DNA from: Flavobacterium sp. Root186
GTDB taxonomy: Bacteria; Bacteroidota; Bacteroidia; Flavobacteriales; Flavobacteriaceae
Direction of reading: 5' to 3'
NCBI RefSeq assembly: GCF_001428525.1
Contig: NZ_LMHW01000014.1
Location: 248,001-312,000, forward strand
DNA length: 64,000 nt
The notes beneath the pieces were generated by a model. That model searched no databases. It was not told the DNA's origin and worked only from the letters and a program-made list of their open reading frames with translations. The translations under genes were made by a program, and so were the position numbers. This document shows positions 9,481-17,204 of the stretch, piece after piece. Positions within the stretch are counted from its first letter, which is position 1, and each line of letters opens with the position of its first letter.

Positions 9481-10454
9481 TCTGTGATATTTATTTCATT
9501 TACTGTCCAAATTGACCCTTTAACTATATTGTCAATTCGGCTAGTTTTAGTGTTTAATAAATCAATCTTTTTGCCCATTGTAATAGCAATTACTTCTTGA
9601 GTTTTTTTAGAGTTTTCGCTTGTTAAATCCTTTAACTGATTTTTGTGATATTTGAAATTTCTAATTTGTCCATTTTCTAACAATTCAATCCAAAAATTTG
9701 GATTTGAATATTTTAGTAATGTATTTTTAATTTTAGTACTTAAAGTGTCAATTCGGACAGTGTTATCATAATACAACACATTTTGCCACTCCTTTAACAG
9801 TTCTTTTTTGAAGTTATGAAGTCCATAATCCATTAAATCTTGAAGTGTATAAATACCGATTTTATTCAACTTCTCCATTTTCGTATATTTAATTTCGAAT
9901 CGCATTATTTCCGTGATTATTTTAAATCCTTTTGAAACGTAATGTAAAGCTTTATTATATATTTTTATAATGTATTGAGAATGCATGACTTGCTTATATT
10001 TACCTCTCCACGAATTGAATTGATATTCAAAAGGTTTTGTTTTATGTAGGAAACAATTATCCAAAATTTCATTTGTTGGAATTGGCGGTGTTATATTAAT
10101 ACCGATCTCTAAGCACTTTAAAACACATTGATGAGGCTTTATCCCAAATTTTATTTCTAATTCTTTCAAAACCAATAAAACCGCAATATTACCAAAGTCA
10201 TTATAGTTATGTTCTCCATTGTTCCAATACTTATGCAAACTCCCTGTAATAGTTATTGTACCTGAATCATAAATCTTGAATTCTAAACCATTGTAAAATG
10301 CTTTTTTTGATGGTGTTACTCTGTTCCCGTTGCGGCTCACAGCCTTTAGTTCTCCCGTAGTTAGGTTTATTGTATCGAAAAAATTCAATAAAGAATTGCA
10401 CTCTAATTTGGAGCGATCAAAATCTTTAAGTACTATTTTTATGAAGTCAATCAA
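9477..10454 (-). CDS. Rolling-circle (phage G2P/X-like) replication protein
   Basis: A 325-residue protein resembling the phage/plasmid replication proteins of the II/X (G2P) type. A strand-rich N-terminal domain contains TITGSLHKYWN followed by a DFGN segment, a helix and LKCLEIGINI, the usual order in these initiators. The segment YIIKIYNKALHY (about 165-177) could hold the nicking tyrosine. The C-terminal third is helical and basic. These proteins nick one strand and start rolling-circle replication of small elements. Its neighbours, an excisionase-like HTH protein and a tyrosine recombinase, fit an integrative element that replicates after excision. The 230 bp upstream contain two hairpins that could be the origin. 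The family call is by pattern only. Confidence 0.55.
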   Translation of the reverse strand: MIDFIKIVLKDFDRSKLECNSLLNFFDTINLTTGELKAVSRNGNRVTPSKKAFYNGLEFKIYDSGTITITGSLHKYWNNGEHNYNDFGNIAVLLVLKELEIKFGIKPHQCVLKCLEIGINITPPIPTNEILDNCFLHKTKPFEYQFNSWRGKYKQVMHSQYIIKIYNKALHYVSKGFKIITEIMRFEIKYTKMEKLNKIGIYTLQDLMDYGLHNFKKELLKEWQNVLYYDNTVRIDTLSTKIKNTLLKYSNPNFWIELLENGQIRNFKYHKNQLKDLTSENSKKTQEVIAITMGKKIDLLNTKTSRIDNIVKGSIWTVNEINITD

Positions 10455-10498
10455 TTGCCTGTAATTTTTTTTGCATTTGTGTTAGAAACAAACTACTT

Positions 10499-10545
10499 AA
10501 CAAGGAATAAACAAGAACCGGAAGAGCTCTCGTTTATTCCTTGTT
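10499..10545. other. 14-bp perfect hairpin upstream of the replication gene
   Basis: The arms at 10499-10512 and 10532-10545 (AACAAGGAATAAAC and its complement) are perfectly paired around a 19-base loop that contains GAGCTC. A T-run follows on the plus strand, but no plus-strand gene precedes it, so an ordinary terminator is unlikely. The place, just upstream of a rolling-circle-type initiator, suits a replication origin or single-strand origin. Confidence 0.4.
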
Positions 10546-10593
10546 TTTTATACAAAAAATTAGTTAGAATAAATATCTAGTCGTTGTAGTAAT

Positions 10594-10692
10594 CTAATGA
10601 GTAATGCATCCTACTTTAGGATTACATTGTCTTAATTCGTTGAGTAACTGTTGGATTGCTATTTTGGATTTTTTTTTCCTTGTCTTAACCAT
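10594..10692 (-). CDS. Possible 32-residue basic peptide coupled to the excisionase gene
   Basis: The ATG (10692) overlaps the stop of the upstream HTH gene in the arrangement ATGGTTAA, which favours translational coupling. The peptide begins with a lysine/arginine-rich stretch (residues 3-10), continues as a likely amphipathic helix (11-22) and has two cysteines (23, 29). A short hairpin (10608-10622, ATCCTA-CTT-TAGGAT) lies inside it, so the same DNA could instead be part of the origin. No family is recognised. Confidence 0.3.
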   Translation of the reverse strand: MVKTRKKKSKIAIQQLLNELRQCNPKVGCITH

Positions 10693-10963
10693 TAAGAGGT
10701 GTAAGACTTGCCTCAACTTCAGAACGTAAGAAGTAAACACGTGAGCCAATACCTAATGGATTTAAACGTTTTGATTTACACCAATTATGTACGGTACTAA
10801 TATCTACTCCAAACATTTCCGCTACATTTTTACGAGAAAGATATTCTTTTGGCTGTTGAGGCTGGTAGTTTTGAAGAAACTCCTCTAACTGTGTTTTTAC
10901 AGATGCGGCAATTTCGCTCTGTAGTTGTTTTGGCGAATAATTTAAGAATTGAATTGTTTCCAT
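10685..10963 (-). CDS. Excisionase-like helix-turn-helix protein
   Basis: A 92-residue DNA-binding protein. The C-terminal half (about 42-88) is a MerR/excisionase-type winged helix (HTH_17 class): YLSRKNVAEMFGVDISTVHN, then WCKSKRLNP and the wing GSRVYFLRSEVEA. The N-terminal part is a short helix. Proteins of this type act as recombination directionality factors or repressors in Bacteroidota integrative elements. It lies between the replication gene and the recombinase on the same strand. Upstream (about 11001-11031) is an ATTGGGG/CCCCAAT inverted repeat that could be its own operator. The family is well supported; excision activity is inferred from context. Confidence 0.75.
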   Translation of the reverse strand: METIQFLNYSPKQLQSEIAASVKTQLEEFLQNYQPQQPKEYLSRKNVAEMFGVDISTVHNWCKSKRLNPLGIGSRVYFLRSEVEASLTPLNG

Positions 10964-11047
10964 TGTTGAAATGATTTTTAAATTTATTTCAACAATATTA
11001 ATTGGGGTAGATTTTGTTTTATCCCCCCAATCGTTCCCCCATCAAAG

Positions 11048-11707
11048 TTATTTAAGCTTATCCAAGTAGTCTTTTACATCTTCCGAATGATTGTTCGCAG
11101 TGTATTTCGTGCGATCTTCATTGCTTTCAGGATTAAGAACTAATATATTTCCTTTTACAGATCGTAGTGTCCCTCCTATTAGCTGTTGAACTATTTTATA
11201 TTTATTTTCGTTAGATAGTTTTTTAATTACTGATAAATTAAAAAAACCTATCTCCGCAAGTAAGGCAATTTTATAAGGTGTCTTTACTTCCGGTTCTTGC
11301 TCATTTATTGGTAATTTACTTGCTAGACTTTTAAGTTTAGTCTTGTAAAATTTTAGTAATAAACTATCTTCTTTTTTTTCTTTAAGAGTATATTTTTTTC
11401 GAAATTCCAAAAAATCACTTTCTAAAGATTCATCAAAATCTTTTTTATGTGTTTTATCAAATCCTTTATTAATGTAATTTCTAACTTTTGTGGTCTGTTT
11501 AATTTCCTGATAAACTTCTTCATCCGATAAATTACATTTCCTTTTATATTCTAATTCCTTTTGATTGAGTTCTTCAATTTTATTTTCTATAAAGTTTGCT
11601 ACTGTTTTAGATGGATTTTCAATTAAGAAAAGCATTTTTTGAGTATTATATTCTTCTTCATAATGTTTAATAAACATACTCATACTAAAAGTATTATTGT
11701 TTTCCAT
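11048..11707 (-). CDS. Element-encoded protein of unknown function
   Basis: A 219-residue, lysine- and glutamate-rich protein without signal peptide or membrane helix. The N-terminal 130 residues look helical and partly coiled-coil. The C-terminal part (about 142-219) starts with TPYKIALLAEIGFF, followed by helices and a short strand pair, and looks like a compact globular domain. Similar C-terminal segments are common in small proteins beside integrases in Bacteroidota mobile elements, but I cannot attach a function. It lies between the HTH gene and the recombinase on the same strand, and is likely an element core gene rather than cargo. Confidence 0.6.
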   Translation of the reverse strand: MENNNTFSMSMFIKHYEEEYNTQKMLFLIENPSKTVANFIENKIEELNQKELEYKRKCNLSDEEVYQEIKQTTKVRNYINKGFDKTHKKDFDESLESDFLEFRKKYTLKEKKEDSLLLKFYKTKLKSLASKLPINEQEPEVKTPYKIALLAEIGFFNLSVIKKLSNENKYKIVQQLIGGTLRSVKGNILVLNPESNEDRTKYTANNHSEDVKDYLDKLK

Positions 11708-11796
11708 ATTGCTTATTTTATTTTTGTTTTAAATATTAAAAAGCTATTACTTTTTTTTATAATTTAATTTCTGTTTTTTTATAAAAAATCAATATG

Positions 11797-13119
11797 TTAA
11801 ACTTGAGCGGTGTTCTTTATAATTTTCATTTCGGGCACTTTATCTTTATGTATTTCGTTATAAAATTTCATAAACAAATCAGCATTTTCATCTGTATCCT
11901 CCGGTGCATTGATATAAGCTCTAAAAATAGATTCTTTTGAATGTCCAGATATACCCATCAAGACTGGGGTTGGAATCTTTTTATAATAGTTGGTACAAAA
12001 GGAACGGCGAAAACTGTGTGTCGTTATAAGTTTATATTTTTCATATGATTTAAACTCTTTTCGTCCAGTTTTTGCATTAAATATTTTGCCTTCAGTCATT
12101 GCATTTATTTTAGCCGTTTCACAAACCTTTTTAATATGGTCATTAAGTTTTTGCGTTGTAATTTTATAAGGAAAACTATTTTCGAGTATATCAATAACGT
12201 GTGGTGCAATTACCCCAATAGTTACAGCTTTTTTTGTCTTTTGCTGTATCAGATCTAAATACATCTTTCCGCCTTTGTAACGAATATTATCTTTTGTAAT
12301 ATTGAGCAAATCTCCACCTCTTTGCCCTATTTCACATCCTATCAATAGCCATTTTCGGGCATTTTTGTGTGCTTCGCTTATAATGTCAGCGGTGCGTATT
12401 TTTTCCAATTCTTCAAAGGACAATGTTTGAATATAGCGGTCTTCGTCGCTTTCTGATACTATTGTGATTTGCTTAGCATATGAATTCACTTGTATACCTC
12501 TATTTTCAGCTTCAATACAAACCGTTTTTATATTGGCAATATGCTTTGATGCTGTATTTACAGCATATCCTTTGGTTTTGAGTAACCAATATTCAAACTT
12601 ATCAATTAACGCTTGGTTAATATCAATAAAGTGGATAATCTTCTTCGTTTTTGTTTCGTATTCTGAAAGGACATTTTTTGTTGCAACAAAGCTGTTTTTT
12701 CTGCTAAGTGAAATCCCGTGTTTGTAACCGCCTTTTATTTTTACTTTTCGAACATCTGCTGCATCAATTATGTTTTGAATATAGTTCGTAATTAAACCGT
12801 TGTCAGTTTTTTCTATACGATTGAAGCATTCACTAATCTTTGATTCTAACCAAAATTTATCAATAATGATACTTTCCCCCATATCGGTATTAAGGGATTT
12901 AAAAAGAAATGATTCCAACTTTTTGAGATTGTTGAAAATGATTTTGTTTTCGGAGTTATTTTGTTTGGGTCGGTCGGTTGAATCGCTCCAATCTTTCGGA
13001 TTAATTGAAAATCCCGTATTTAATTCTAAATCCTGTTTTTTAAAACCTAAAATTAACCGGACTTTAATGGAGACGTTTTTGTTTGCACTACTGCGCAATC
13101 TAAATTTAATTGATGCCAT
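11797..13119 (-). CDS. Tyrosine recombinase (integrase)
   Basis: A site-specific recombinase of the phage-integrase family, 440 residues from the start chosen. It has a Bacteroidota-type arm-binding domain (1-90), a SAM-like core-binding domain (about 105-205) and a catalytic domain (about 230-420). Visible catalytic residues are the Arg of IGQRGGDLLNI (about 265), the HxxR of THSFRRSF (about 365), the His of GHS and the tyrosine of RAYINAP (about 402). I start at ATG 13119 (MASIKFRLR), the typical beginning of this family; an ATG 30 bp upstream adds unrelated residues. The gene is the last one before the tRNA-like site at 13343, the usual position for an integrase beside its attachment site. 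Confidence 0.9.
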   Translation of the reverse strand: MASIKFRLRSSANKNVSIKVRLILGFKKQDLELNTGFSINPKDWSDSTDRPKQNNSENKIIFNNLKKLESFLFKSLNTDMGESIIIDKFWLESKISECFNRIEKTDNGLITNYIQNIIDAADVRKVKIKGGYKHGISLSRKNSFVATKNVLSEYETKTKKIIHFIDINQALIDKFEYWLLKTKGYAVNTASKHIANIKTVCIEAENRGIQVNSYAKQITIVSESDEDRYIQTLSFEELEKIRTADIISEAHKNARKWLLIGCEIGQRGGDLLNITKDNIRYKGGKMYLDLIQQKTKKAVTIGVIAPHVIDILENSFPYKITTQKLNDHIKKVCETAKINAMTEGKIFNAKTGRKEFKSYEKYKLITTHSFRRSFCTNYYKKIPTPVLMGISGHSKESIFRAYINAPEDTDENADLFMKFYNEIHKDKVPEMKIIKNTAQV

Positions 13120-13160
13120 ATTTGAACATTGAACGTTTGAACAATACAAATATAATTAAA

Positions 13161-13201
13161 TATCGGGCAACTTTAAAAAAACGCCCGATATTTGCCCGAT
13201 A
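13161..13201. promoter_or_regulatory. Three copies of TGCCCGATA before the integrase
   Basis: TATCGGGCA (13161-13169, inverted) is followed by CGCCCGATA (13182-13190) and TGCCCGATA (13193-13201), the last two one helical turn apart. The first two form an 11-bp stem (13158-13168 with 13183-13193). They lie between the integrase start and the putative attachment site, as expected for integrase/excisionase arm sites or an operator. Confidence 0.45.
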
Positions 13202-13342
13202 AATTTACATTTACATTCTACTTTATTAATTTTATTTCCACTTCTAATACTATTACAAAACATTGTTAATAATTGAAAATAAGAGCAATTAGGGTCATTT
13301 ATCTATTGTTTTCAGAATATCCTAAAAACATAGCATTTGAAA

Positions 13343-13367
13343 CGGTTCGACTCCGGCTCCGGGTACA
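13343..13367 (+). other. 3' tRNA remnant, probable attachment site of the element
   Basis: The sequence CGGTTCGACTCCGGCTCCGG followed by GTACA has the T-loop TTCGACT, the 3' side of the T-stem and an acceptor-like 3' end of a tRNA. The 5' side of the T-stem matches only in its last three bases (AACGG against the expected GCCGG), and no tRNA body precedes it. A strong terminator follows. This is the picture left when an element integrates into the 3' end of a tRNA gene and the intact gene is rebuilt at the other end. No second copy or full tRNA is visible in the window. Confidence 0.55.
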
Positions 13368-13370
13368 AAA

Positions 13371-13399
13371 AACCTCTTCTTAACGGAAGAGGTTTTTTT
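13371..13399 (+). terminator. Rho-independent terminator after the tRNA remnant
   Basis: A perfect 9-bp stem (13371-13379 with 13386-13394, AACCTCTTC and complement), a 6-base loop and a run of seven T. It would have served the intact tRNA gene. Confidence 0.75.
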
Positions 13400-13421
13400 A
13401 GTTTTATAGCGTTATTTTTCT

Positions 13422-13503
13422 ACCATATAAGTTATATAAGTCCATTTAATAGCTGAAACTGATATTTTACAACACAATTATATATTTATATAACTTATAT
13501 GGT
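13422..13503. repeat. Inverted repeat with ACCATATAAGTTATATAAG arms
   Basis: The arms at 13422-13440 and 13485-13503 match at 18 of 19 positions in inverted orientation. The right arm contains the stop codon of the OsmC-like gene. The same 19-mer recurs at 24992-25010. Confidence 0.7.
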
Positions 13504-13965
13504 GGAAAATTCGCAACTCGCCTCATGCAAAACAGGAAAATTACAGGAATTAGCAATAAAGCACAACTGGTTTGCTTTAAAATGTAAGTCTAAAGCTAAT
13601 TCGATTTGATCTGAATTTGAAATTTTTACTTTCGGATATAATCTAACCTCAACAAAACGACCGCTCCCATCTGGAGAAACTTCAAGTGTGGCTTCGGCGT
13701 TATCTGAATATTCCAGAACTTCTATTCCGTTTTGCGAGCAGACATATAAATATGACATCATGTGGCAGGAAACCAAACTGCTTAACAATAAATCTTCAGG
13801 ATTGTATAATTCCGGATTGCCTTTGAAAGCTTTTGCTGCTGAAATGTCTAAAACTGGTTTTCCTTCGATTAGAATTTGATGACTTTTGCTGTAAAACCTC
13901 TTCGTTGAATCTTCTATAATTTGATTTGAAGTCCATTTTGCCTCTGCTTTAAAAAGATGTTTCAT
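13495..13965 (-). CDS. OsmC-family protein
   Basis: A 156-residue protein of the OsmC/Ohr fold, which uses two cysteines to reduce organic peroxides or acts in related thiol chemistry. The first key cysteine is in LLLSSLVSCHMMSYL (Cys67), at the start of the long central helix. The second is in QLCFIANSC (Cys135 or Cys141). The N-terminal strand has the usual AKW and the VLDISAAKAF segment leading to PEDLL. No signal peptide is present, so it is cytoplasmic. It stands alone between the element's attachment site and the arabinose locus and is probably a chromosomal backbone gene. It is separated from the upstream operon by a terminator and a repeat. Confidence 0.85.
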   Translation of the reverse strand: MKHLFKAEAKWTSNQIIEDSTKRFYSKSHQILIEGKPVLDISAAKAFKGNPELYNPEDLLLSSLVSCHMMSYLYVCSQNGIEVLEYSDNAEATLEVSPDGSGRFVEVRLYPKVKISNSDQIELALDLHFKANQLCFIANSCNFPVLHEASCEFSTI

Positions 13966-14021
13966 TTTGCTTTTGTTTACTTTACAAAATTACGTTTTTT
14001 ACAGAGTTGCAAATGAATTAA

Positions 14022-14090
14022 TCGCAAAGTCGCAGAGGCGCAAAGTTTACGAACAATCTTAAAAAACTTTGCGGCTTTGCGACTTTGCGA
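14022..14090. repeat. Long inverted repeat (TCGCAAAGTCGCA type)
   Basis: Arms of 27 bp (14022-14048 and 14064-14090) match at 25 positions around a 15-base spacer. A shorter relative, with the word TTTGCGAGATT, lies at 50222-50280. It looks like a dispersed intergenic repeat. Confidence 0.7.
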
Positions 14091-14112
14091 GCAATTTCTC
14101 TCCTGTTTTCTC

Positions 14113-14149
14113 ATAAAAAAACCTCGTAAGCTAAATACTTACGAGGTTT
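14113..14149 (-). terminator. Terminator of the arabinose catabolic operon
   Basis: The stem AACCTCGTAAG (14120-14130) pairs with CTTACGAGGTT (14138-14148) around a seven-base loop. On the minus strand a run of T follows, and it lies just after the aldose epimerase gene. Confidence 0.8.
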
Positions 14150-14189
14150 CTTAGAGAATTACTAAATTAATAAACAAATTCCAAAACTA

Positions 14190-15371
14190 CTATTTCACAG
14201 AAAATTTAAATGTAGTTTTAGTTTTATATTGTTCTCCTGGGTTTAAAACCGTTGTTGGGAAATTTTTCTGGTTTGGAGAATCCGGATAATGTTCTGTTTC
14301 TAAACAAAGTCCGGTTCTGTGTGCGTATGTTCCGCCGTTTGGCATTGGCAAAGTTCCGTCAAGGAAATTTCCAGAGTAAAACTGAATTCCAGGTTCGTCT
14401 GTTGTCATTTCCATAACTCTTCCGCTGGCTGCGTGGTATACTTTTGCAATGATTGTTTTTCCTTTTTCAGGATTGTTCAATACCCAGCAGTGATCGTAAC
14501 CTTTTCCTCTTTCTAATTGTTCGTTCTTCACTTCGATGTCTTTTCCAATTAATTTTGGTTTTCTAAAATCGAAAGGCGTATTCGCAACATCGTCTATTTT
14601 TCCTGTCGGAATTAAAGTTGCATCAACTGGAACTAATTTATCTGCATTTAATGTCAATTCGTGATCTAAGATTGTTTTTGTAAAATCTCCGGATAAATTG
14701 AAATAAGAATGCTGCGTTAAATTCACAACCGTTTTCTTATCTGTTTTTGCTTCGTACAATACTTCTAACTGATTGTCATTTGTCAACGTATAAGTCACAA
14801 AAACCTGTAAGTTTCCTGGATAACCTTCTTCCATATCTTTACTTAAATACGATAATTTCAAAGTTGCGGTATCTCCGGATTTTGCTTCATCAGCTTTCCA
14901 AACCACATTAAAAAATCCTTGTGGTCCACCGTGCAAAGCATTTGGCGCATTATTGATTGCCAATTGATATTCTTTTTCGTCTAAAGTGAATTTTCCTTTA
15001 GCAATTCGGTTTCCGTATCTTCCAATCAAGGCTCCAAAAAATGGATTTTCTTTTTCGTATTGTGCCAAAGAATTAAATCCGATTACAACATTTTCAGAAA
15101 CACCATCTTTGTTAGGTACCTTCAAATCTGTAATTCTTCCACCAAAAGTGATGATGTCAACTTCCATCCCATTTTGGTTTTTCAATTTATAGCTGTCGAC
15201 TTGTTCTCCTTTTGCCGTTTTTCCGTAAGATGATTTTTCGATAGTAACCGTAGCTTTTTTGTCTGAAGAAACTGTAGTGTCATCCATTTTTTTATCGTTT
15301 TTGCATTGAACTGAAATTGCAGCCAAACTCATTAGGCCGATTCCAAAAATACAACGTTTTAATACATTCAT
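14190..15371 (-). CDS. galM: Aldose 1-epimerase, lipoprotein
   Basis: A 393-residue mutarotase that interconverts alpha and beta anomers of aldoses such as L-arabinose and galactose. A lipoprotein signal ends at Cys23 (ISVQC), so this copy is lipid-anchored in the envelope, unlike the cytoplasmic copy at 38160. The galactose-mutarotase domain (about 45-390) shows GRYGNRIAKGKF, NALHGGPQGF, the LTQHSYFNL segment with a catalytic His, and TGLCLETEHYPDSPNQ with the catalytic Glu. It is the last gene of the arabinose series, after araA and before a terminator, so arabinose released outside or in the periplasm is its likely substrate. Family certain; substrate inferred. Confidence 0.92.
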   Translation of the reverse strand: MNVLKRCIFGIGLMSLAAISVQCKNDKKMDDTTVSSDKKATVTIEKSSYGKTAKGEQVDSYKLKNQNGMEVDIITFGGRITDLKVPNKDGVSENVVIGFNSLAQYEKENPFFGALIGRYGNRIAKGKFTLDEKEYQLAINNAPNALHGGPQGFFNVVWKADEAKSGDTATLKLSYLSKDMEEGYPGNLQVFVTYTLTNDNQLEVLYEAKTDKKTVVNLTQHSYFNLSGDFTKTILDHELTLNADKLVPVDATLIPTGKIDDVANTPFDFRKPKLIGKDIEVKNEQLERGKGYDHCWVLNNPEKGKTIIAKVYHAASGRVMEMTTDEPGIQFYSGNFLDGTLPMPNGGTYAHRTGLCLETEHYPDSPNQKNFPTTVLNPGEQYKTKTTFKFSVK

Positions 15372-15404
15372 AAATGATAATTTTTTGGTTTGTAAAAAGT
15401 TAAA

Positions 15405-15475
15405 TGTTAGATGTTAAAAGCTAAAAGTAATAAAAAACTTAGAATCTTAGCAACTTAGAACCTTAGTATCTTAGA
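15405..15475. repeat. Tandem CTTAGAA-type words between araA and galM
   Basis: The words AACTTAGAATCTTAG and ACTTAGAACCTTAG repeat through 15436-15472. A related series with AATCTAAGAAGTCTAA fills 62763-62903. No gene is present. Confidence 0.5.
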
Positions 15476-16984
15476 TTAAAGTCCATGCTGAAACAAATGA
15501 AAATAAGCTTCATTTGCATTGATCTTATCTTTAAAGTCTCTTACCGTAGTTTTTTCATCGATAACCAATAATTCGATTCCGGCGATATCCGCAAAATCTT
15601 CCATGTATTCAGTTGTGATGGACTGGCTGTAAACTGTATGATGCGCTCCTCCTGCCAAAATCCAAGCTGTTGCAGCAATATCAAGGTTGGGTTTACAATC
15701 CCATAAAACTCTGGCAACTGGTAATTTTGGTAATTCAGCCATTGGTTTGATTGCTTCAACTTCGTTTACAATTAAACGGAAACGAGTTCCCATATCAACC
15801 AAAGAAACGTTGATTGCATCTCCCGCAGGCGAATTAAACACCAAACGAGCTGGATCTTCTTTTCCGCCAATTCCTAAAGGATGTACTTCGCAAGAAGGTT
15901 TTCCGTCGGCAATTGATGGACAAATTTCCAACATATGCGATCCTAAAACGTATGATTTTTGAGGTGTAAAATGATACGTATAATCTTCCATGAAAGAAGT
16001 TCCGCCTTCTAAACCAACACACATTACTTTTAAAGCTCTTACCATTGCAGCTGTTTTCCAGTCTCCTTCTCCACCAAAACCATAACCGTCGGCCATTAAT
16101 CTTTGTGTTGCGATTCCAGGTAATTGTTTCCAAACACCCAAATTTTCAAAGGTATCTGTAAAAGCTCCAAAACCTCCTTCTTCTAGGAAAGCTCTTAAAC
16201 CCAATTCAATTTTTGCCGCTTCCGCTAATGAGCTTCTTTGTGCTCCGCCTTCTTTTAAAGCATCTGTCAAAGTATATGATTGCTCGTAAACTGCTAATAA
16301 ATCATTTAATGCTGCGTCTGTAACTTTCTCAATATATTTGGTAACATCAGATGAATCAAATCCGTTAACTGACATTCCAAAACGAATCTGAGCTTCTACT
16401 TTGTCACCTTCTGTAACCGCAACTTCACGCATATTGTCTCCAATACGGGCTACTTTTAAGTTTTGAAGTTCATCCCAGCCTAAAGCAACTCTTGTCCAGA
16501 TGCCTAATTTTTTCTGAACTCTTTCGTCTTCCCAATGTCCCACAACCACTTTGCGCTTTTTGCGCATTCTTGACATGATGAAACCAAATTCACGATCCCC
16601 GTGAGCAGATTGATTCAGGTTCATGAAATCCATGTCGATAGTTCCCCACGGAATTTCAGCATTGTATTGTGTGTGTAAATGGCATAATGGTTTTTTCAGA
16701 ATACTCAATCCGCCAATCCACATTTTTGCTGGTGAAAAAGTGTGCATCCAGGCGATAATTCCGATACAGTTTTTCTCTGAATTTGCCGCTAAACAAACAT
16801 CTAAAATCTGCGAAGGCGATTTTACCACATCTTTGTAAACCACTTTTACCGGAATACTAGAGGTTGCATCTAATCCTTTTGCAATTATCTGAGAATGCTC
16901 CGCTACTTTTCTTAAAGTTTCTTCACCGTATAATTCCTGGCTTCCTACTACAAACCATACTTCTTTTTGAGATATATCTATCAT
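15476..16984 (-). CDS. araA: L-arabinose isomerase
   Basis: A 502-residue enzyme that converts L-arabinose to L-ribulose, the first step of arabinose catabolism, in the cytoplasm. The length is normal for the family. The start KEVWFVVGSQELYGEE is the family hallmark, followed by the CIGIIAWMHTFSPAKMWI segment. Later motifs include GFGGEGDWK, with a metal-binding Glu, and the conserved His in SHMLEICPS. It is in line with araB and araD but separated from araD by 220 bp of repeats. Divalent metal dependence (Mn2+) is known for the family. Confidence 0.97.
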   Translation of the reverse strand: MIDISQKEVWFVVGSQELYGEETLRKVAEHSQIIAKGLDATSSIPVKVVYKDVVKSPSQILDVCLAANSEKNCIGIIAWMHTFSPAKMWIGGLSILKKPLCHLHTQYNAEIPWGTIDMDFMNLNQSAHGDREFGFIMSRMRKKRKVVVGHWEDERVQKKLGIWTRVALGWDELQNLKVARIGDNMREVAVTEGDKVEAQIRFGMSVNGFDSSDVTKYIEKVTDAALNDLLAVYEQSYTLTDALKEGGAQRSSLAEAAKIELGLRAFLEEGGFGAFTDTFENLGVWKQLPGIATQRLMADGYGFGGEGDWKTAAMVRALKVMCVGLEGGTSFMEDYTYHFTPQKSYVLGSHMLEICPSIADGKPSCEVHPLGIGGKEDPARLVFNSPAGDAINVSLVDMGTRFRLIVNEVEAIKPMAELPKLPVARVLWDCKPNLDIAATAWILAGGAHHTVYSQSITTEYMEDFADIAGIELLVIDEKTTVRDFKDKINANEAYFHLFQHGL

Positions 16985-16992
16985 TTTGTTTA

Positions 16993-17201
16993 TTTTGTTT
17001 CAAGTTTCAGGTTTCAAGTTTGTTGGAATCTGAAAATCTTGAATTGTTAATTTTTGTTTCAGGTTTTCTTTGTTTCAGGTTTCAAGTTTTGAAATGCGGA
17101 AAACTTATTGTTATCTTATTATTTTTGTTTTATTTGTTTCACGTTTCAAGTTTTACGTTCCAACAACTTGAAACAAAAAAAACCTGAAACCTGAAACAAA
17201 C
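16993..17201. repeat. TTTCAGGTTTCAAG word repeats between araD and araA
   Basis: Several copies of GTTTCAAG and TTTCAGGTTTCAAG stand on the left side, and the complementary ACCTGAAACCTGAAAC on the right (17182-17199), so the block can fold back. Spacing is irregular. No gene is seen. Confidence 0.6.
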
Positions 17202-17204
17202 TTT

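Larger units (their letters stand above)
9477..13367. mobile_element. Right-hand part of an integrative element with rolling-circle-type replication
   Basis: The core consists of a replication protein, an excisionase-like HTH protein, a hypothetical protein and a tyrosine recombinase, all on the minus strand, ending at a tRNA remnant. The PD-(D/E)XK gene (8426-9259) is a likely further member. The left end is not found. No relaxase, type IV secretion, capsid or Zot-like morphogenesis gene is seen, so it is not a complete conjugative element or inovirus. It may be a mobilisable or satellite-type element. Confidence 0.6.

Noticed and set aside
10499..10550. Rho-independent terminator on the plus strand
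   Set aside because: There is no plus-strand gene before it; listed instead as a hairpin near the replication gene.
12464..13132. Two plus-strand frames antisense to the recombinase
   Set aside because: They are antisense shadows of a well-conserved gene.
9477..13149. Inovirus-type prophage
   Set aside because: A G2P-like initiator and recombinase are present, but no Zot-like ATPase or convincing coat protein is seen.
13343..13367. Complete tRNA gene
   Set aside because: Only the T-loop and 3' end are present; no anticodon or D arm precedes them.
16993..17201. Possible CRISPR array from repeated TTTCAGGTTTCAAG words
   Set aside because: Unit length and spacing are irregular, there are no unique spacers and no cas genes.
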